NCBI GenBank assembly: GCA_021401465.1
Contig: JADDMT010000051.1
Location: 62,001-126,000, forward strand
DNA from: Teratosphaeria epicoccoides
Lineage: Eukaryota > Ascomycota > Dothideomycetes > Mycosphaerellales > Teratosphaeriaceae
Direction of reading: 5' to 3'
Length of the DNA stretch: 64,000 nucleotides
Positions within the stretch are counted from its first letter, which is position 1. The number at the start of each line of letters is the position of its first letter. Below the pieces are notes generated by a model. That model saw only the letters and a list, made by a program, of their open reading frames with translations. It had not been told where the DNA came from and did not search any database. Below, in pieces: positions 43,342-53,380 of this stretch. The position numbers were made by a program, and so were the translations under genes.

Positions 43342-43779
43342 ATGGCAGTCTCGACGGCCCCGTCCATCAGCATGTCCCGCCACACGACTGAGGTTGCATT
43401 CACCATCTTCACTGAACGGCCGCTTATGCCGCGGCGACACTTGATCTCTGAGGACCTTGCCATTTCAGCCGAGGCTGGAGAAAGCGTAAAGGCCCATCAT
43501 GCTGGGCCAGCCTCCTTTGACACGGCCGATATCCAGGGAGCGATCATTGCGCCAGGCCTCATTGCGTTAAAAAATCAACAGCATGCGAGGCTACCATTTT
43601 ACACATTTTGAGGAGCCACGGACCGACGGCGATAAGCTGGACAAGGTAGCGGGATCGTCTCCCTCAGCCACTCCTCCGCTACCCACTCCCAAAGCCTCCT
43701 CGCCCTACGCGCGCGACCCGGCCTCGTACGCCTCGTCTACGCGCCCCTAACCCATCTGCATGCCTCACCCTATTTGTGA
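43342..43779 (+). pseudogene. relic of N-acetylglucosamine-6-phosphate deacetylase (NagA)
   Basis: Three homologous pieces in two frames. Piece 1 (to about 43573): MPRRHLISEDLAISAEAG then DIQGAIIAPGLIALK, matching the NagA N-terminus and its APG(F/L)I strand. Piece 2 (43574 to about 43650, shifted one base): INSMRGYHFTHFEEP then DGDKLDKV, matching the QINGxRGxxFTHFED region that follows directly in NagA. The shift lies in a run of six A (43569-43574). Piece 3 (from 43651, first frame again): GIVSLSHSSATHSQSLLALR then APLTHLHASPYL, matching the late GHSxA..xQ..AL..GA..THxFNAM..LHH region with loss of residues; stop at 43777-43779. The middle of the amidohydrolase barrel is missing between pieces 2 and 3. 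Not functional. The intact enzyme deacetylates GlcNAc-6-P in chitin-sugar catabolism. Confidence 0.72.
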
Positions 43780-43867
43780 TCATTCCAGACGGCAACCACT
43801 TGCACTCCTCCATAGCAACCATGATCTTCCGCAACCAACCCCATAAAACGCATCACCGTTAGCGACT

Positions 43868-44599
43868 TCATAAACTTGCCGGAGACTGTCGATCCGTCGA
43901 ATACAGTGGCACTGCTCTTGAGCTCTTGACCTCCCTCGTCCTACTGGCCCGAGGTTGAATCCCAATCACAACAGCCACATCCGTGACCTTTCCACCATTA
44001 AACCCGCCAAGATCGTACGGACAACATCTCGCCGCACAAACAACACCTTTCGCAGCCTTGAACTCAATATAATCTCCCGCTTTACTACTGCCAAGCGGTT
44101 TCAAGCTACCATTCGGCGTGTTGTGGACATTGAACGGATCTGTAACCTCAAGCAAGCCTCTCATTCCGTACGGCTTCATAACCTCAGCATTATTACCTGC
44201 GCAGCTCAGATGGTCCTGGATGCCTTTCCTCTCATAAATCTTCGGGAAGCAGGACACGAAAGTCATGACGTGTACTTTTACCGTATCATCTACGACTTCG
44301 AGGATCGGCTCATCTCTGTTGATTCAAAGACGCTCCCCTTCGGCGGGTGTCACGCCGTCCAGATGGTGGCAGGTGTGGGCCACGGAGAGCTTTTCGGCCA
44401 GGTCGGTGTCTTGAACCCATGCTGCAAAGTCAACAACCTCTTCGCCGTAGAGGTCCACAAGGCGGAAATGCTCGCCTGTTTGGACTGTAAAGGTGCGGCG
44501 GTGGGCGGCGGGGATGATGTGGGTTTTGACCTTTGAGTAAGAAGTCTGGGTGGACTGTTCCAGATTTGGGAACACCATGATAACCAAGCTTGTGGACAT
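43868..44599 (-). pseudogene. DUF1989 (urea carboxylase-associated) family gene with in-frame stop
   Basis: From ATG at 44599 the frame encodes HIIPAAHRRTFTVQTGEHFR, then LVDLYGEEVVDFAAWVQDTD and HTCHHLDGVTPAEGERL, then TGA at 44324-44326, and continues in the same frame without gap: INRDEPILEVVDDTVKVHV, CAGNNAEVMKPYG, then SKAGDYIEFKAAKGVVCAAR and CCPYDLGGFNGGK. All are blocks of the DUF1989 family in the normal order. No intron of acceptable length removes the stop. The codon is consistent with a Trp-to-stop change (TGG to TGA), but the ancestral residue cannot be proved. The tail after PYDLGGFNGG is unlike the family. Either an inactive copy or, less likely, read-through. Convergent with the deacetylase relic. 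Confidence 0.7.
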
Positions 44600-44962
44600 G
44601 TAGCTAAGCCTCGCGATGGCTTACGCCGAGGTGACTATTGGAGTTTTAATAATGCTTGTAAGGGCGTATGTGATGCAGGAACGATTGATGGGACACGCAA
44701 GCGACTGTGTGATTTGTTGTGGGTCTGTATCATGTCATGTCACCAGAATTATTATTGTACACCAGAATGTCATTCGTGCATGTTCTGGACTTCGAAGTGT
44801 TAGCACGTGCCGATGACGTGTCCTCGCGTGTCCCCCGATCGAGCTTGTTACCGATTGGTTCATGTTGAATCGCAGATGAACGAGTATGTATTTTATCAAG
44901 GAAGTGTAGCTCAGACCTTGACCTGGTTGAGAATGCCGTGACGATAATTCACTGCAGACAAA
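44600..44962. other. divergent gap between DUF1989 relic and App1 gene
   Basis: 363 bp with no gene; presumably the App1 promoter. If the internal App1 start (45314) were used, the leader would be longer. Confidence 0.35.
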
Positions 44963-47900
44963 GTGGCTCCACCACTTCGTTCTTGGAGATCGCTCGTGCG
45001 CAGGATCTACAACAGCAGGCACGGCACACACAATCGTGTATCTCTGCTGCGATTCCTATTCCCTGATGTCGCTCAGCGTACTCGTACGCGTCTGTGGATT
45101 TTCCAGTATTCTTACCTCGCGGCCGTGAGGCAGCGAGCTCAGGGCCGTGTCTTCAAGTATCTGCTTGCCCGGCGCAAACGCAGACAGCAGCAGAAGCGGG
45201 AGAGGGCATCCCCGCAGAGTGTCATCCTTAGCAGTCTACGGAGGCAAGGTCTGACCTTCAGGCATGGCCGCATCGTGAAAAATGGTTCGTTTGCTGCTTC
45301 ACGGGCAGACAAGATGTCCCACTATGCATCGGCTACGGCTCCGAGTGGCCTGGCATTCGCGGACTTCATGGGGGCCGAGGACAGAGTACCAGGAACGAGG
45401 CGGAGAAAGATAGCGGGCTTTCTGAAAGCTGCAAACGATGTCAGGCAAAGCTACTTCAGCGGCGGTGATACGAATGGCTCGCATGATGCCGGTGGTGTGG
45501 ATGGACCGGGAGCGTTTCCTGAGGCCGCAGTGGTGCGCAAGGGCAATGAGGAGATGATACTATTCCCAAGCTATGCGAGAAAGCATGTGCAGCGCAAGAC
45601 GGAGATCATGCCGGGCAGCAACGAGTCGGAGCAGGAGTTCTGGGCTCGGGAGTGGGCGAAGCATCAAAACGATAAGGCCGTGGTAGATGTCGATGTTCGA
45701 GGCTGGATATATACACCTCATAGAGGCCAGCACACGCGCAAACAACGCCTGTTGATTGGGATCGCACGACAACTCAGTGGCGTATCGGCTCCAACTTCTA
45801 GCTCTTCAAGCGGCTCTGTTTACTCGAGTCAAGCACCGAGCAGAGCTACCAGTCCAATTCGCGAAGTATCAGAGCAAGAGGAGGACTTAATAAGCTTCGA
45901 GACGGAGAACATTCTCAAGCGCAACGAAGTCGAGACGCGAAATGCAGCTGCCGGTCGATACAGTGAGAAGCCGAGGGATACGGATGGCGACAGTATATAC
46001 TACAGACGGAGTCAGGACCCATCTCCTGTACGGCCCAGCCGACTGTCAACTCACAGTGTAGCATCTTCAGATCCTGGAAGATCGCCTCCAGTCTCGCCTG
46101 CCATCGCACCGCTCACCAAGCGTGGATCATGGACGGACCCTTCGAAGATGAGCCAGGCGGAACTCTCAGCAGCGAACACGCACCTGCTTCATCGGCTGAA
46201 GCCGTTCATGCACACTGGTCTCCAGAACACTGCAATAAGCGCGTTCTTCTACAACGATCAAGCATCAAGACAACTCACTGTCTACACTGATGCATCTGGG
46301 CATTTCGCATTCCATGCCGCACTGGAGTTTGTACCTACGCATGTTCGGGTCCTGGGTGGCGAGAACCTGTCTGCTACTGAGGAGGTCATCGTCACGTCGC
46401 CAAAGGGCGTCAGCTTGATAAGCGATGTCGATGACACGATCAAGCACTCCGGAATCACCGGCGGCGCTCGCGAAATCTTCCGCAACGCTTTCATCCGCGA
46501 TCTTGGCGATATGACCATTGACGGAGTCAAAGAATGGTACAATACTTTGCATGACATGAGCGTCAAGGTGCATTATGTTTCGAACTCGCCCTGGCAGATG
46601 TATCCCATTTTGGCAACGTACTTCAAAATGGCTGGCTTGCCGAGAGGCTCGTTCCATTTGAAGCAGTACACAGGTGCCTTGGCCGGTATCTTCGAGCCAG
46701 TCGCCGAACGCAAGAAGTCATCGCTCAACAAGATCATGCGTGACTTCCCGGAGCGCAAGTTCATATTAGTCGGAGACAGCGGCGAAGCAGACCTGGAAGT
46801 TTATACAGATGTGGCTGTGGACAATCCAGGACGTATTTTGGGTGTCTTCATCAGGGACGTGACGAGTTCTGCCCAAAGCGGCTACTTTGATCCTTCCGGC
46901 ACGCCTGACAGTAGTTCCAAGTACTCGCGCAATCATTCTCGCAACAGAAGTGGTGATACGTTGAACCTGTCTAAGCGACTGTCAAGACCAAACGATATCA
47001 GAAATGATGACCCAGAAATTGAGGCCGCTATCGCAATGTCTCTAAAGGACATGGAGCAGGAGACACGGAAGGCGCGAAGAAACATCAACCCTGACGCGCC
47101 AGGCTTGCCAGGCAGCTTTGACAGTATCGAAGATCGCATGCCGAGACCAGCTCTGCTGAAGCGTCCAGCACGACAACCTGAATGGACGGACCTGAATGGT
47201 CACATCACGCATTCACCGGAGCAAGAGGACTTGATCGATTTCAGTGATGCAAAGCTACGGTCCAAGCCATGGCTAGAGCCGCCTGTCCCTCGAAGAGCAT
47301 CCAGCCCATCTTCAATCAAGACGCATGGGTCAACGAAAGGAGTTCGGCAATCGCCTTCACCTCCGCCAAAGCCACAGGCGCTTAGGAGGCCGTCACATGC
47401 GCCGACCGGAGGTCAGCAGGGCGCGTTCAAAGCACTCCCACCCAGACCGAGAAAGCCATCGTCGGCAGTCGCAGCTCCAAATGTGCAACAGCTATTGCAG
47501 CACGATGGGGCGCAAGGCCAGACGCCTTCTCGGCAATCATCCCATCCCTCACTGAACACGCAGATTGCACCGACGAAAGCTCAACCTGTGCAACCATCAC
47601 CACTTTCGCAAGTCACGTCGCGATCGCCTGTCATCTCAGGACGACCAGATCTACCGCAACGACCAAAAACATTCCAGAAAATGACTAGCGCTGTCGGCTC
47701 GGCCTGGAAAGGTGGTCAATCTGCTGCCAACACGACGCAACCACCGCTGCCCGTCAAAAGCTCGGCCATGACGCTCGACCTACCGCGTCCATTGTCCGGT
47801 CACGTCACGGCGCGCTCTATAGAAGAAATGCGCTCTGAGGGTGCACCAGTATCTCGTCCCACCATGAACGGCCCTCCACCTCCTCCGCCGCGACGGACTG

Positions 47901-48217
47901 GTACAGGCATGTCGCTCATGTCGACATCGTCCCGCGCGAGCGGCATCAATAAGCCAGGGAGCAAAGATCGGCTGTCGGGTGCATGGGAGGACCTTTCCGA
48001 TAGCCTACCGACTAGCCCCGGCGAAGCTGGTATGAGCAAGAAAGAGTGGCTGTGGCAGCAGCGATTGGCAAAGGCAAAGCAGATTTTGGAGCCGAGGGGT
48101 GTGACGGTCAGGACTTGGCGCGTTGGTGCGGATGTGGCGGACGTGGCGGTTAAGCTTGTGGAGATGGAGTTGAGGGCGATTGAGAGGGAGGAGAGGCAGA
48201 GTGGAGGTGGGAGGTGA
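44963..48217 (+). CDS. APP1: App1-like phosphatidate phosphatase (DUF2183/HAD-type)
   Basis: The family dephosphorylates phosphatidate and, in yeast, acts at cortical actin patches. The single-exon ORF has 1084 codons. Catalytic motif SDVDDTIKHSGITGGAR near residue 485 is the DxDxT signature; downstream are YVSNSPWQMYPILATYF, GLPRGSFHLKQYTG, the Lys motif RKKSSLNKIMRDFPER, and ILVGDSGEADLEVY, all diagnostic. An upstream beta-domain (WIYTPHRGQHTRKQRLLIG) matches the App1 N-terminal region. The C-terminal 350 residues are Pro/Ser-rich with several PxxP motifs (PPPPPPRR, PPLPVKS) suited to SH3 binding, as in yeast App1. The first 117 residues are Arg-rich and may be non-coding; a second ATG at 45314 (MSHYASATAPSG) would give 967 residues and is a realistic alternative start. 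Confidence 0.9.
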   Translation: MAPPLRSWRSLVRRIYNSRHGTHNRVSLLRFLFPDVAQRTRTRLWIFQYSYLAAVRQRAQGRVFKYLLARRKRRQQQKRERASPQSVILSSLRRQGLTFRHGRIVKNGSFAASRADKMSHYASATAPSGLAFADFMGAEDRVPGTRRRKIAGFLKAANDVRQSYFSGGDTNGSHDAGGVDGPGAFPEAAVVRKGNEEMILFPSYARKHVQRKTEIMPGSNESEQEFWAREWAKHQNDKAVVDVDVRGWIYTPHRGQHTRKQRLLIGIARQLSGVSAPTSSSSSGSVYSSQAPSRATSPIREVSEQEEDLISFETENILKRNEVETRNAAAGRYSEKPRDTDGDSIYYRRSQDPSPVRPSRLSTHSVASSDPGRSPPVSPAIAPLTKRGSWTDPSKMSQAELSAANTHLLHRLKPFMHTGLQNTAISAFFYNDQASRQLTVYTDASGHFAFHAALEFVPTHVRVLGGENLSATEEVIVTSPKGVSLISDVDDTIKHSGITGGAREIFRNAFIRDLGDMTIDGVKEWYNTLHDMSVKVHYVSNSPWQMYPILATYFKMAGLPRGSFHLKQYTGALAGIFEPVAERKKSSLNKIMRDFPERKFILVGDSGEADLEVYTDVAVDNPGRILGVFIRDVTSSAQSGYFDPSGTPDSSSKYSRNHSRNRSGDTLNLSKRLSRPNDIRNDDPEIEAAIAMSLKDMEQETRKARRNINPDAPGLPGSFDSIEDRMPRPALLKRPARQPEWTDLNGHITHSPEQEDLIDFSDAKLRSKPWLEPPVPRRASSPSSIKTHGSTKGVRQSPSPPPKPQALRRPSHAPTGGQQGAFKALPPRPRKPSSAVAAPNVQQLLQHDGAQGQTPSRQSSHPSLNTQIAPTKAQPVQPSPLSQVTSRSPVISGRPDLPQRPKTFQKMTSAVGSAWKGGQSAANTTQPPLPVKSSAMTLDLPRPLSGHVTARSIEEMRSEGAPVSRPTMNGPPPPPPRRTGTGMSLMSTSSRASGINKPGSKDRLSGAWEDLSDSLPTSPGEAGMSKKEWLWQQRLAKAKQILEPRGVTVRTWRVGADVADVAVKLVEMELRAIEREERQSGGGR

Positions 48218-49122
48218 GGGTTGAGGGCCTGAGGCGAGTTTGCGATGCATGGGGTGGCGCTTGTGAGAAAAGATGGGTTATGGTTAACTTATGATACCAC
48301 AGAGCAGCAGGGTGCGTGCGGCGCGGGTGGTGGATGTGTTGGTACGGTTGAAAAGGGTTGCGCTGACTATGCGTAGCATTACGGTTGGCGTTGTCGTCAT
48401 TTCTGTTGTACCATTATTGGCACTACGGCACTGTCACTACGCTGCGTGGCTCAAGCTCGCGCGGAGCATTGAATGCCAAAAGTTGTCTGAAACTCCCGTA
48501 ACACTCACACAGAGAGCCAGACATTTGTGCTCTGTTTAGCTACCAGCAGCAATCGCAGACTCTCCGAAAATGTGCCCAGACACAGTCGGCCAGGAGTCAA
48601 AGACTGGTTCAGACATGCATGACAAAACGATCCCTCGGTTCGCAATATACTGTTCAGCCGCATGCACATGCATGTTGCAGTCTCTTTTCTGTTTGAAAGG
48701 GCATGGCATCCTCAAATCTCATTGGCGGAAAAAATCTCTCTCCGCCTTGGTGTGCCGACCACCCAACAAGCATTCGACCCGGAAATGGTCAGTGGGTCGA
48801 GTCGTCTTTCTCCCGCAGCCTCAATATGGCCATCTGCACCCCGACAATAATGCGGAGTCTCCGCAGGCAACGGGACAAGGAGGCTGCGAATGGGCTCGTT
48901 TCGCGGGAGATCGCGCGAAGCCACGTGCATTTGTGTGCGTGGTGGTCATGCGGAATGCTGGGGCCACCAGAGCACGTATATGGAGCGGCTGGTTGTCTCG
49001 TCCTTCAGGTTGAGGTCGGTGGATGGTTCGTTTTCTTCGCTCCCCCTGCACGCCTCGCTGTGAGATTCTTGGATCGCACGCTCATCACTCTTGGAGTATC
49101 GCGAGCGTGACTGTGAGGCACG
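48218..49122. other. intergenic, transporter promoter region
   Basis: About 900 bp between App1 and the MFS transporter, both plus strand. No gene recognised. Confidence 0.4.
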
Positions 49123-50875
49123 ATGTCGTCGTTCTGGCAGCACAGGAGGGTGTACCTCCTTACCCTGGTGGCCTATATGGGCTCGCTGTTGTTTGGATAT
49201 GACACGGGTGTCATGGGCTCTGTCCTTGCGCTCAATAGCTTCAAGGAAGATTTTGGACTCCCGCTTGGGAAGACTGGGTTTGCGTCGTCGAAGAATGCGA
49301 ATATCTCGTCGAATGTCGTGGCGCTGTTGACGGCTGGATGTTTCTTTGGGGCTATTGGGGCGGCGTTTGTCAATGAGATTATTGGGAGGAGGTATACGTT
49401 GATGGCATTTATTGGTGTGTTTTTGGTGGGAGCGGCGGTGCAGACGGCAGCGCATCATGAGATTGGGATGGTGAGTTTTGTTCCTGACTGGAATGCTCTA
49501 TGCTGTATGCTGACAATAGTCAACAGATCTACGGTGGTCGTGTCGTCGCAGGTCTTGGGATTGGAGGCCTTAGCTCAGTAATGTCCGTCTACGTCTCCGA
49601 GAAGGCACCCCCCAAACATCGTGGCCGGATCGCCGGTCTCTTCCAGGAGCTCCTTGTCATTGGCAGCACCTTTGCTTACTGGCTGGACTACGGCGTCTCC
49701 TTGCATATCAAACCGAGCACCAAGCAATGGCGTATACCTGTCGCTGTTCAGCTGATTCCTGGCGGCATCATGTTGATCGGTCTGCTATTTCTCAAAGAGT
49801 CTCCACGATTCTTGATGAAGAAGGGAAAGCACCAGAAGGCAGCTGAGAGCTTGGCGTGGGTTAGGTGCTCGACCGTGGAGAGTCCGGAGATCATTGAGGA
49901 GTTGGCAGAGATTCGGGCGTCGATTGAGGAGGAGCTGAATGCTACCGAGGGAGTTACGTGGAAGGAGTGCTTGCAGAAGGGGAACAGGAAAAGATTCGGC
50001 CTTGCGTTCATGACCATGCTGTGGCAGCAGTTTTCTGGGACGAATTCGATTGGGTACTTTGCTCCTCAGGTAAGTGCTGGATCGATAAGGATTGCATCGA
50101 GAATGTAAAGAATGCTGACCTTCTCACCAGATCTTCGAAACCGTCGGCGTCAGCAGCACCGACGCGGCCCTCTTCGCTACTGGAGTCTACGGCACCGTCA
50201 AAGTCGTCGCCACCGCCATCTTCCTACTCGTCGGTATCGACTACGTCGGCCGCAAACGGTCTCTCCTGGCCGGCGGCGCATGGATGAGCGCCATGATGTT
50301 CATCCTCGGTGCCGTGCTTGCCACTCACCCACCGAATACCAAGAGCAATCACGTCAGCTCTGCTTCCATTGGCATGGTAGTCATGATCTACCTCTACGTC
50401 ATTGGTTATTCGATGTCCTGGGGGCCGACACCTTGGGTCTTCGTGTCTGAGGTGAGTACTGATGGGTAGGAGGGACCCTTTACTGAGATGTATACTGACA
50501 TTCTACCTACCCATCCGACAGATCTTCCCGACTAGACTGCGAGCTTACGGTGTTGGGCTGGCAGCTGCTACGCAGTGGTTGTTCAATTTTGTCATCACCA
50601 AAGTCACGCCAGCGGCAGTTGCGAACATTGGGTGGAGGACATTCTTGATGTTCGGCATCTTCTGTCTGGCCATGACGGTTTTCATTTTCTTCTTTGTACC
50701 GGAGACGAAGCAGCTTAAGCTGGAAGATATCGATCTGCTTTTCGGCACGGTGGATGCTGCGCAGCGGGCGGCGGATGTTGAGCAGGCTCTTGCGGTCGAG
50801 AGGAAGAAGCTTGCGCTTGAAGGTGAGCATAAGGAGCATGGTGGTGTGGAGAGTCATGAGCAGCCGAAGGCTTAG
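49123..50875 (+). CDS. MFS sugar porter (sugar or quinate-type transporter)
   Basis: Four exons (49123-49470, 49527-50069, 50131-50451, 50522-50875; introns 56, 61 and 70 nt, all phase 0) give a 521-residue, 12-helix proton symporter-type protein of the plasma membrane. Sugar porter motifs: GSLLFGYDTGVMGSV in helix 1, NEIIGRRYT in loop 2-3, VYVSEKAPPKHRGRIAG, QLIPGGIMLIGLLFLKESPR, WQQFSGTNSIGYFAPQ-IF at the second splice, and PTPWVFVSE-IFPTRLRAYG at the third, ending VPETKQLKLEDID. It belongs with the fungal quinate/hexose transporter branch; the substrate cannot be told from sequence. Next to it lie a sugar-amidohydrolase relic (43 kb) and decayed genes, without a clear catabolic cluster. 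Confidence 0.92.
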
Positions 50876-51404
50876 CGACTTTGAGAGATGGGATGGATCA
50901 CAAACCCGGAGAAGCACCTGATGAGCGTTCAGCAATACATGACAGTTTCATCCAAAACGCAAACTGCTCTGATGGGAGCATGGACAGTGATTGCGACGAG
51001 GTCAATGGGGCTACAATTCAGCCGTGCCAGCTGACCATATGATCAGGCACAGAACAGACTAACAATGCTTCCACGCCTCGATCGTGGGCACAGACGAATG
51101 TAGGCGAAATTCCAGCGATATGGTTGAGTCATCGACGAAGTTGTCATCGATTTCTGCTCTGACACGCTTTCTGTCAATATCACCCAGGCTGCAAAGTCGC
51201 TATACTAAAATTGCCGCGCAGCGGTTACTAATGTCGGTCAATCACATGAGAACAGGCTCCATAGACTTTGGGTCAGCGAACATCATCTTATTTCGACATG
51301 ATAGACTTGCTTGAGTCCACCCACATCCTCGCCGATCCACAACAAGCCTTACAAGACTTAACTGGCCCGTCATGTACTCAAGAGCAATATGCCATCCAGG
51401 CTTC
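50876..51404. other. intergenic after the transporter
   Basis: About 530 bp without a recognisable gene. It ends where protein-like but broken reading frames begin on the plus strand. Confidence 0.35.
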
Positions 51405-52143
51405 GAATGCGTGAGAAGTTCAGTCACGACGCAAGGACGACCCATGTGTCAGTTTCCACAATTCCGACTCGACGAACAGGACGACTCGGGATGCCGCACT
51501 GGCCACAATCCTCCCCGTTTGCTACCACAGCCCAATCTTCAAGGGTCCGCTCTCAGACGCAGTCAAGCATGTCTGTGATCGTATGGAACCCGTCCGATCC
51601 AAGATCAGTCCTCTCAACGCCCGCATGCTCCAACGGTGGCTTGTAGGAAACAGACCACATATTCCTCTGAGCTCTTACTTTTTGGCGCGCATCAGCAAGG
51701 TGAGCAGAGCGGTCAAGCTTTGGCGCCTCCGGAATATCCGGCGCTGAGCTTCGTCTGGCTCCTGAAAGCTACCGAACGTGAATTAGCAGGTCATCTGGTC
51801 CACCTCGCAGTAGCCAGAGCGATCCGGGAAGGCATAGCGGAGAGGGTGAGAGCGGACTGGCACGGGCTGAACCGAGCGGTTTTTGATGCGCCCGGCGAGC
51901 AGGCAACCCGTGGCAGCGCCGCAGAATCTACCACCCCGCCGAGTGAAGCCCGCAACAATCTCAGTCAGGCAGGGGCCGTTGGCACCGAGGGCGCGTGAAG
52001 GGTGCGGAAGACACCGACGTCAAGATCGAAGAGGCGTCTATGCCAAGCGCCACTGGCGACGACACTGTGATCGAGAGTGTTGGTGTCAGCCTCCCTCGTA
52101 TGAAGCAGGATAAGCGATCTGGAAGTTCTGAAGCGCTGCCGTG
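51405..52143 (+). pseudogene. protein-like broken frames of an unidentified gene
   Basis: Three successive plus-strand segments read like protein but lie in different frames. About 51420-51750: ATILPVCYHSPIFKGPLSDA then MLQRWLVGNRPHIPLSSYFL and ARISKVSRAVKLW. About 51740-51998: FVWLLKATERELAGHLVHLA then AIREGIAERVRADWHG. About 51995-52143: GAEDTDVKIEEASMPSATGD then VGVSLPRMKQDKRSGSSEAL before TGA. No clean intron set linking them was found, and the family is not recognised. This may be a decayed gene or a multi-exon gene whose introns I could not resolve. Confidence 0.35.
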
Positions 52144-52332
52144 ACAGGGACTGAGTGATGCTAGGGTTGTGCGAAGCGTGCTTGAGCCGCGATTTGTCGA
52201 AATTGGAACGACTTTAGCAAAGGCCACTTCGACCGCGTGGTTGGCTTTTCCACCGCCTTGGATCCAGCAGACAATTCGAGGACTACCACCATCCACAGCA
52301 CCTGCTACTCAGCTTCCCGTACCCATCCAATC

Positions 52333-53380
52333 CTAGCCAGCGACTTCACCGTCCCAAAACGGCTCGCTCTTCGCAAACTCCCCAATCCCAAACGCACCAG
52401 CAAACGTCGCATCAACATCATCACCTACCCACTCTACCATCTCTCCCGGCTCCGAAGCCCGCTCGAGCACCTTTTGCACAACATGCCTCAACTCCGACTC
52501 GCCGCTATGATCGCTATGTAAGATCAGCTTGCTGGGCTTGCGGTGGGGAGCCTTGATAAGTCGCATGCTGAGGTGGTCACGAATAGCTTCCCAATACTTC
52601 TCCTCGCCGGCATTGCGATACCGTGCCGCAAAACTGAGCTCACAGTTCGAATGGGGGTACGGAGCACTGCCGCCTGCGCTCCGCGTCTATGCGGCGGTGG
52701 TGGCTTCCAGCTCGTTCGCACAGTGACCAACCAGATAGTACGCCTTATCTGGCGACTGATAGCGGTCGCCATCGCGCATGAAGTTTAGCTTGCTCGTGTG
52801 TGGGTGACCAAGCCCAGAGCCACGGCTGGCAGCGACGGAGTTCTTCGGCTATATCATGGGCTCCCTCCATTACGAGAGGCTTACGATCTGGAGACACTCG
52901 ATCACAGCCATGACAAGACTCTCCCAATCGGGTCTTGCAGGCAGTCTGTGCAGCGCGGGACACGAGTATGGCGCGGGAAGCAGGCTGATGCAGATGCGAT
53001 AGGATAGCCAAGCGTCTCAGTCCTCTCTTCTGCCAATGATCGGATCATATTGCTGAGCGCCTTGACGTCAATTCTCATTGCAAATTGTCCAGGTAGGCTG
53101 TGGCCTGCTGAGGCGTTGCACATCAGCTTTGTCCAGGCTTGATCGCCTTCGACGCGGGCGAGTGGCTGCAAACGACTCTGCTGCTGTGCTAAGTGGTGGC
53201 ATTAGGCCTGCATCGTGTATATATTCCTGCCAAGACCGCTGCGTATTCGTATGCCAGAGTGAAATCGAAGCCAACACCAATGTCTTGATATTGCGTCGCT
53301 TCCGCGTGCCAGTAGAATTGTGATGATACCAGAACAGCAGAAAGCTCCCTGGCTACACCACCTTTCGGGCCAAGAAACAT
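52333..53380 (-). pseudogene. relic of an actin-like ATPase/Hsp70-type fungal protein
   Basis: Pieces in the expected order on the minus strand. About 53300: DIGVGFDFTLAYEYAAVLAG resembles the phosphate-1 strand of the actin-like ATPase fold. 52902-53171: AGHSLPGQFAMRIDVKALSN then LAEERTETLGYPIASASACF, like the helix and AxxxxP strand preceding the second lobe. 52333 to about 52788: YQSPDKAYYLVGHCANELEA, then an in-frame TAG at 52687-52689, then ELSFAARYRNAGEEKYWEAI, KPSKLILHSDHSGES (adenosine-motif-like strand) and ATFAGAFGIGEFAKSEPFWD, the typical C-terminus of this fungal family. The pieces are out of frame and the central part is missing. No function is expected. Confidence 0.5.

Noticed and set aside
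43045..43440. Minus-strand ORF with partly protein-like composition
   Set aside because: No family recognised, and it overlaps the N-terminal part of the deacetylase relic on the other strand.
44324..44326. Programmed stop-codon read-through or selenocysteine in the DUF1989 gene
   Set aside because: The following codon is ATC rather than CTA, fungi of this group lack selenoprotein machinery, and the C-terminal tail is also degenerate; pseudogenisation is simpler.
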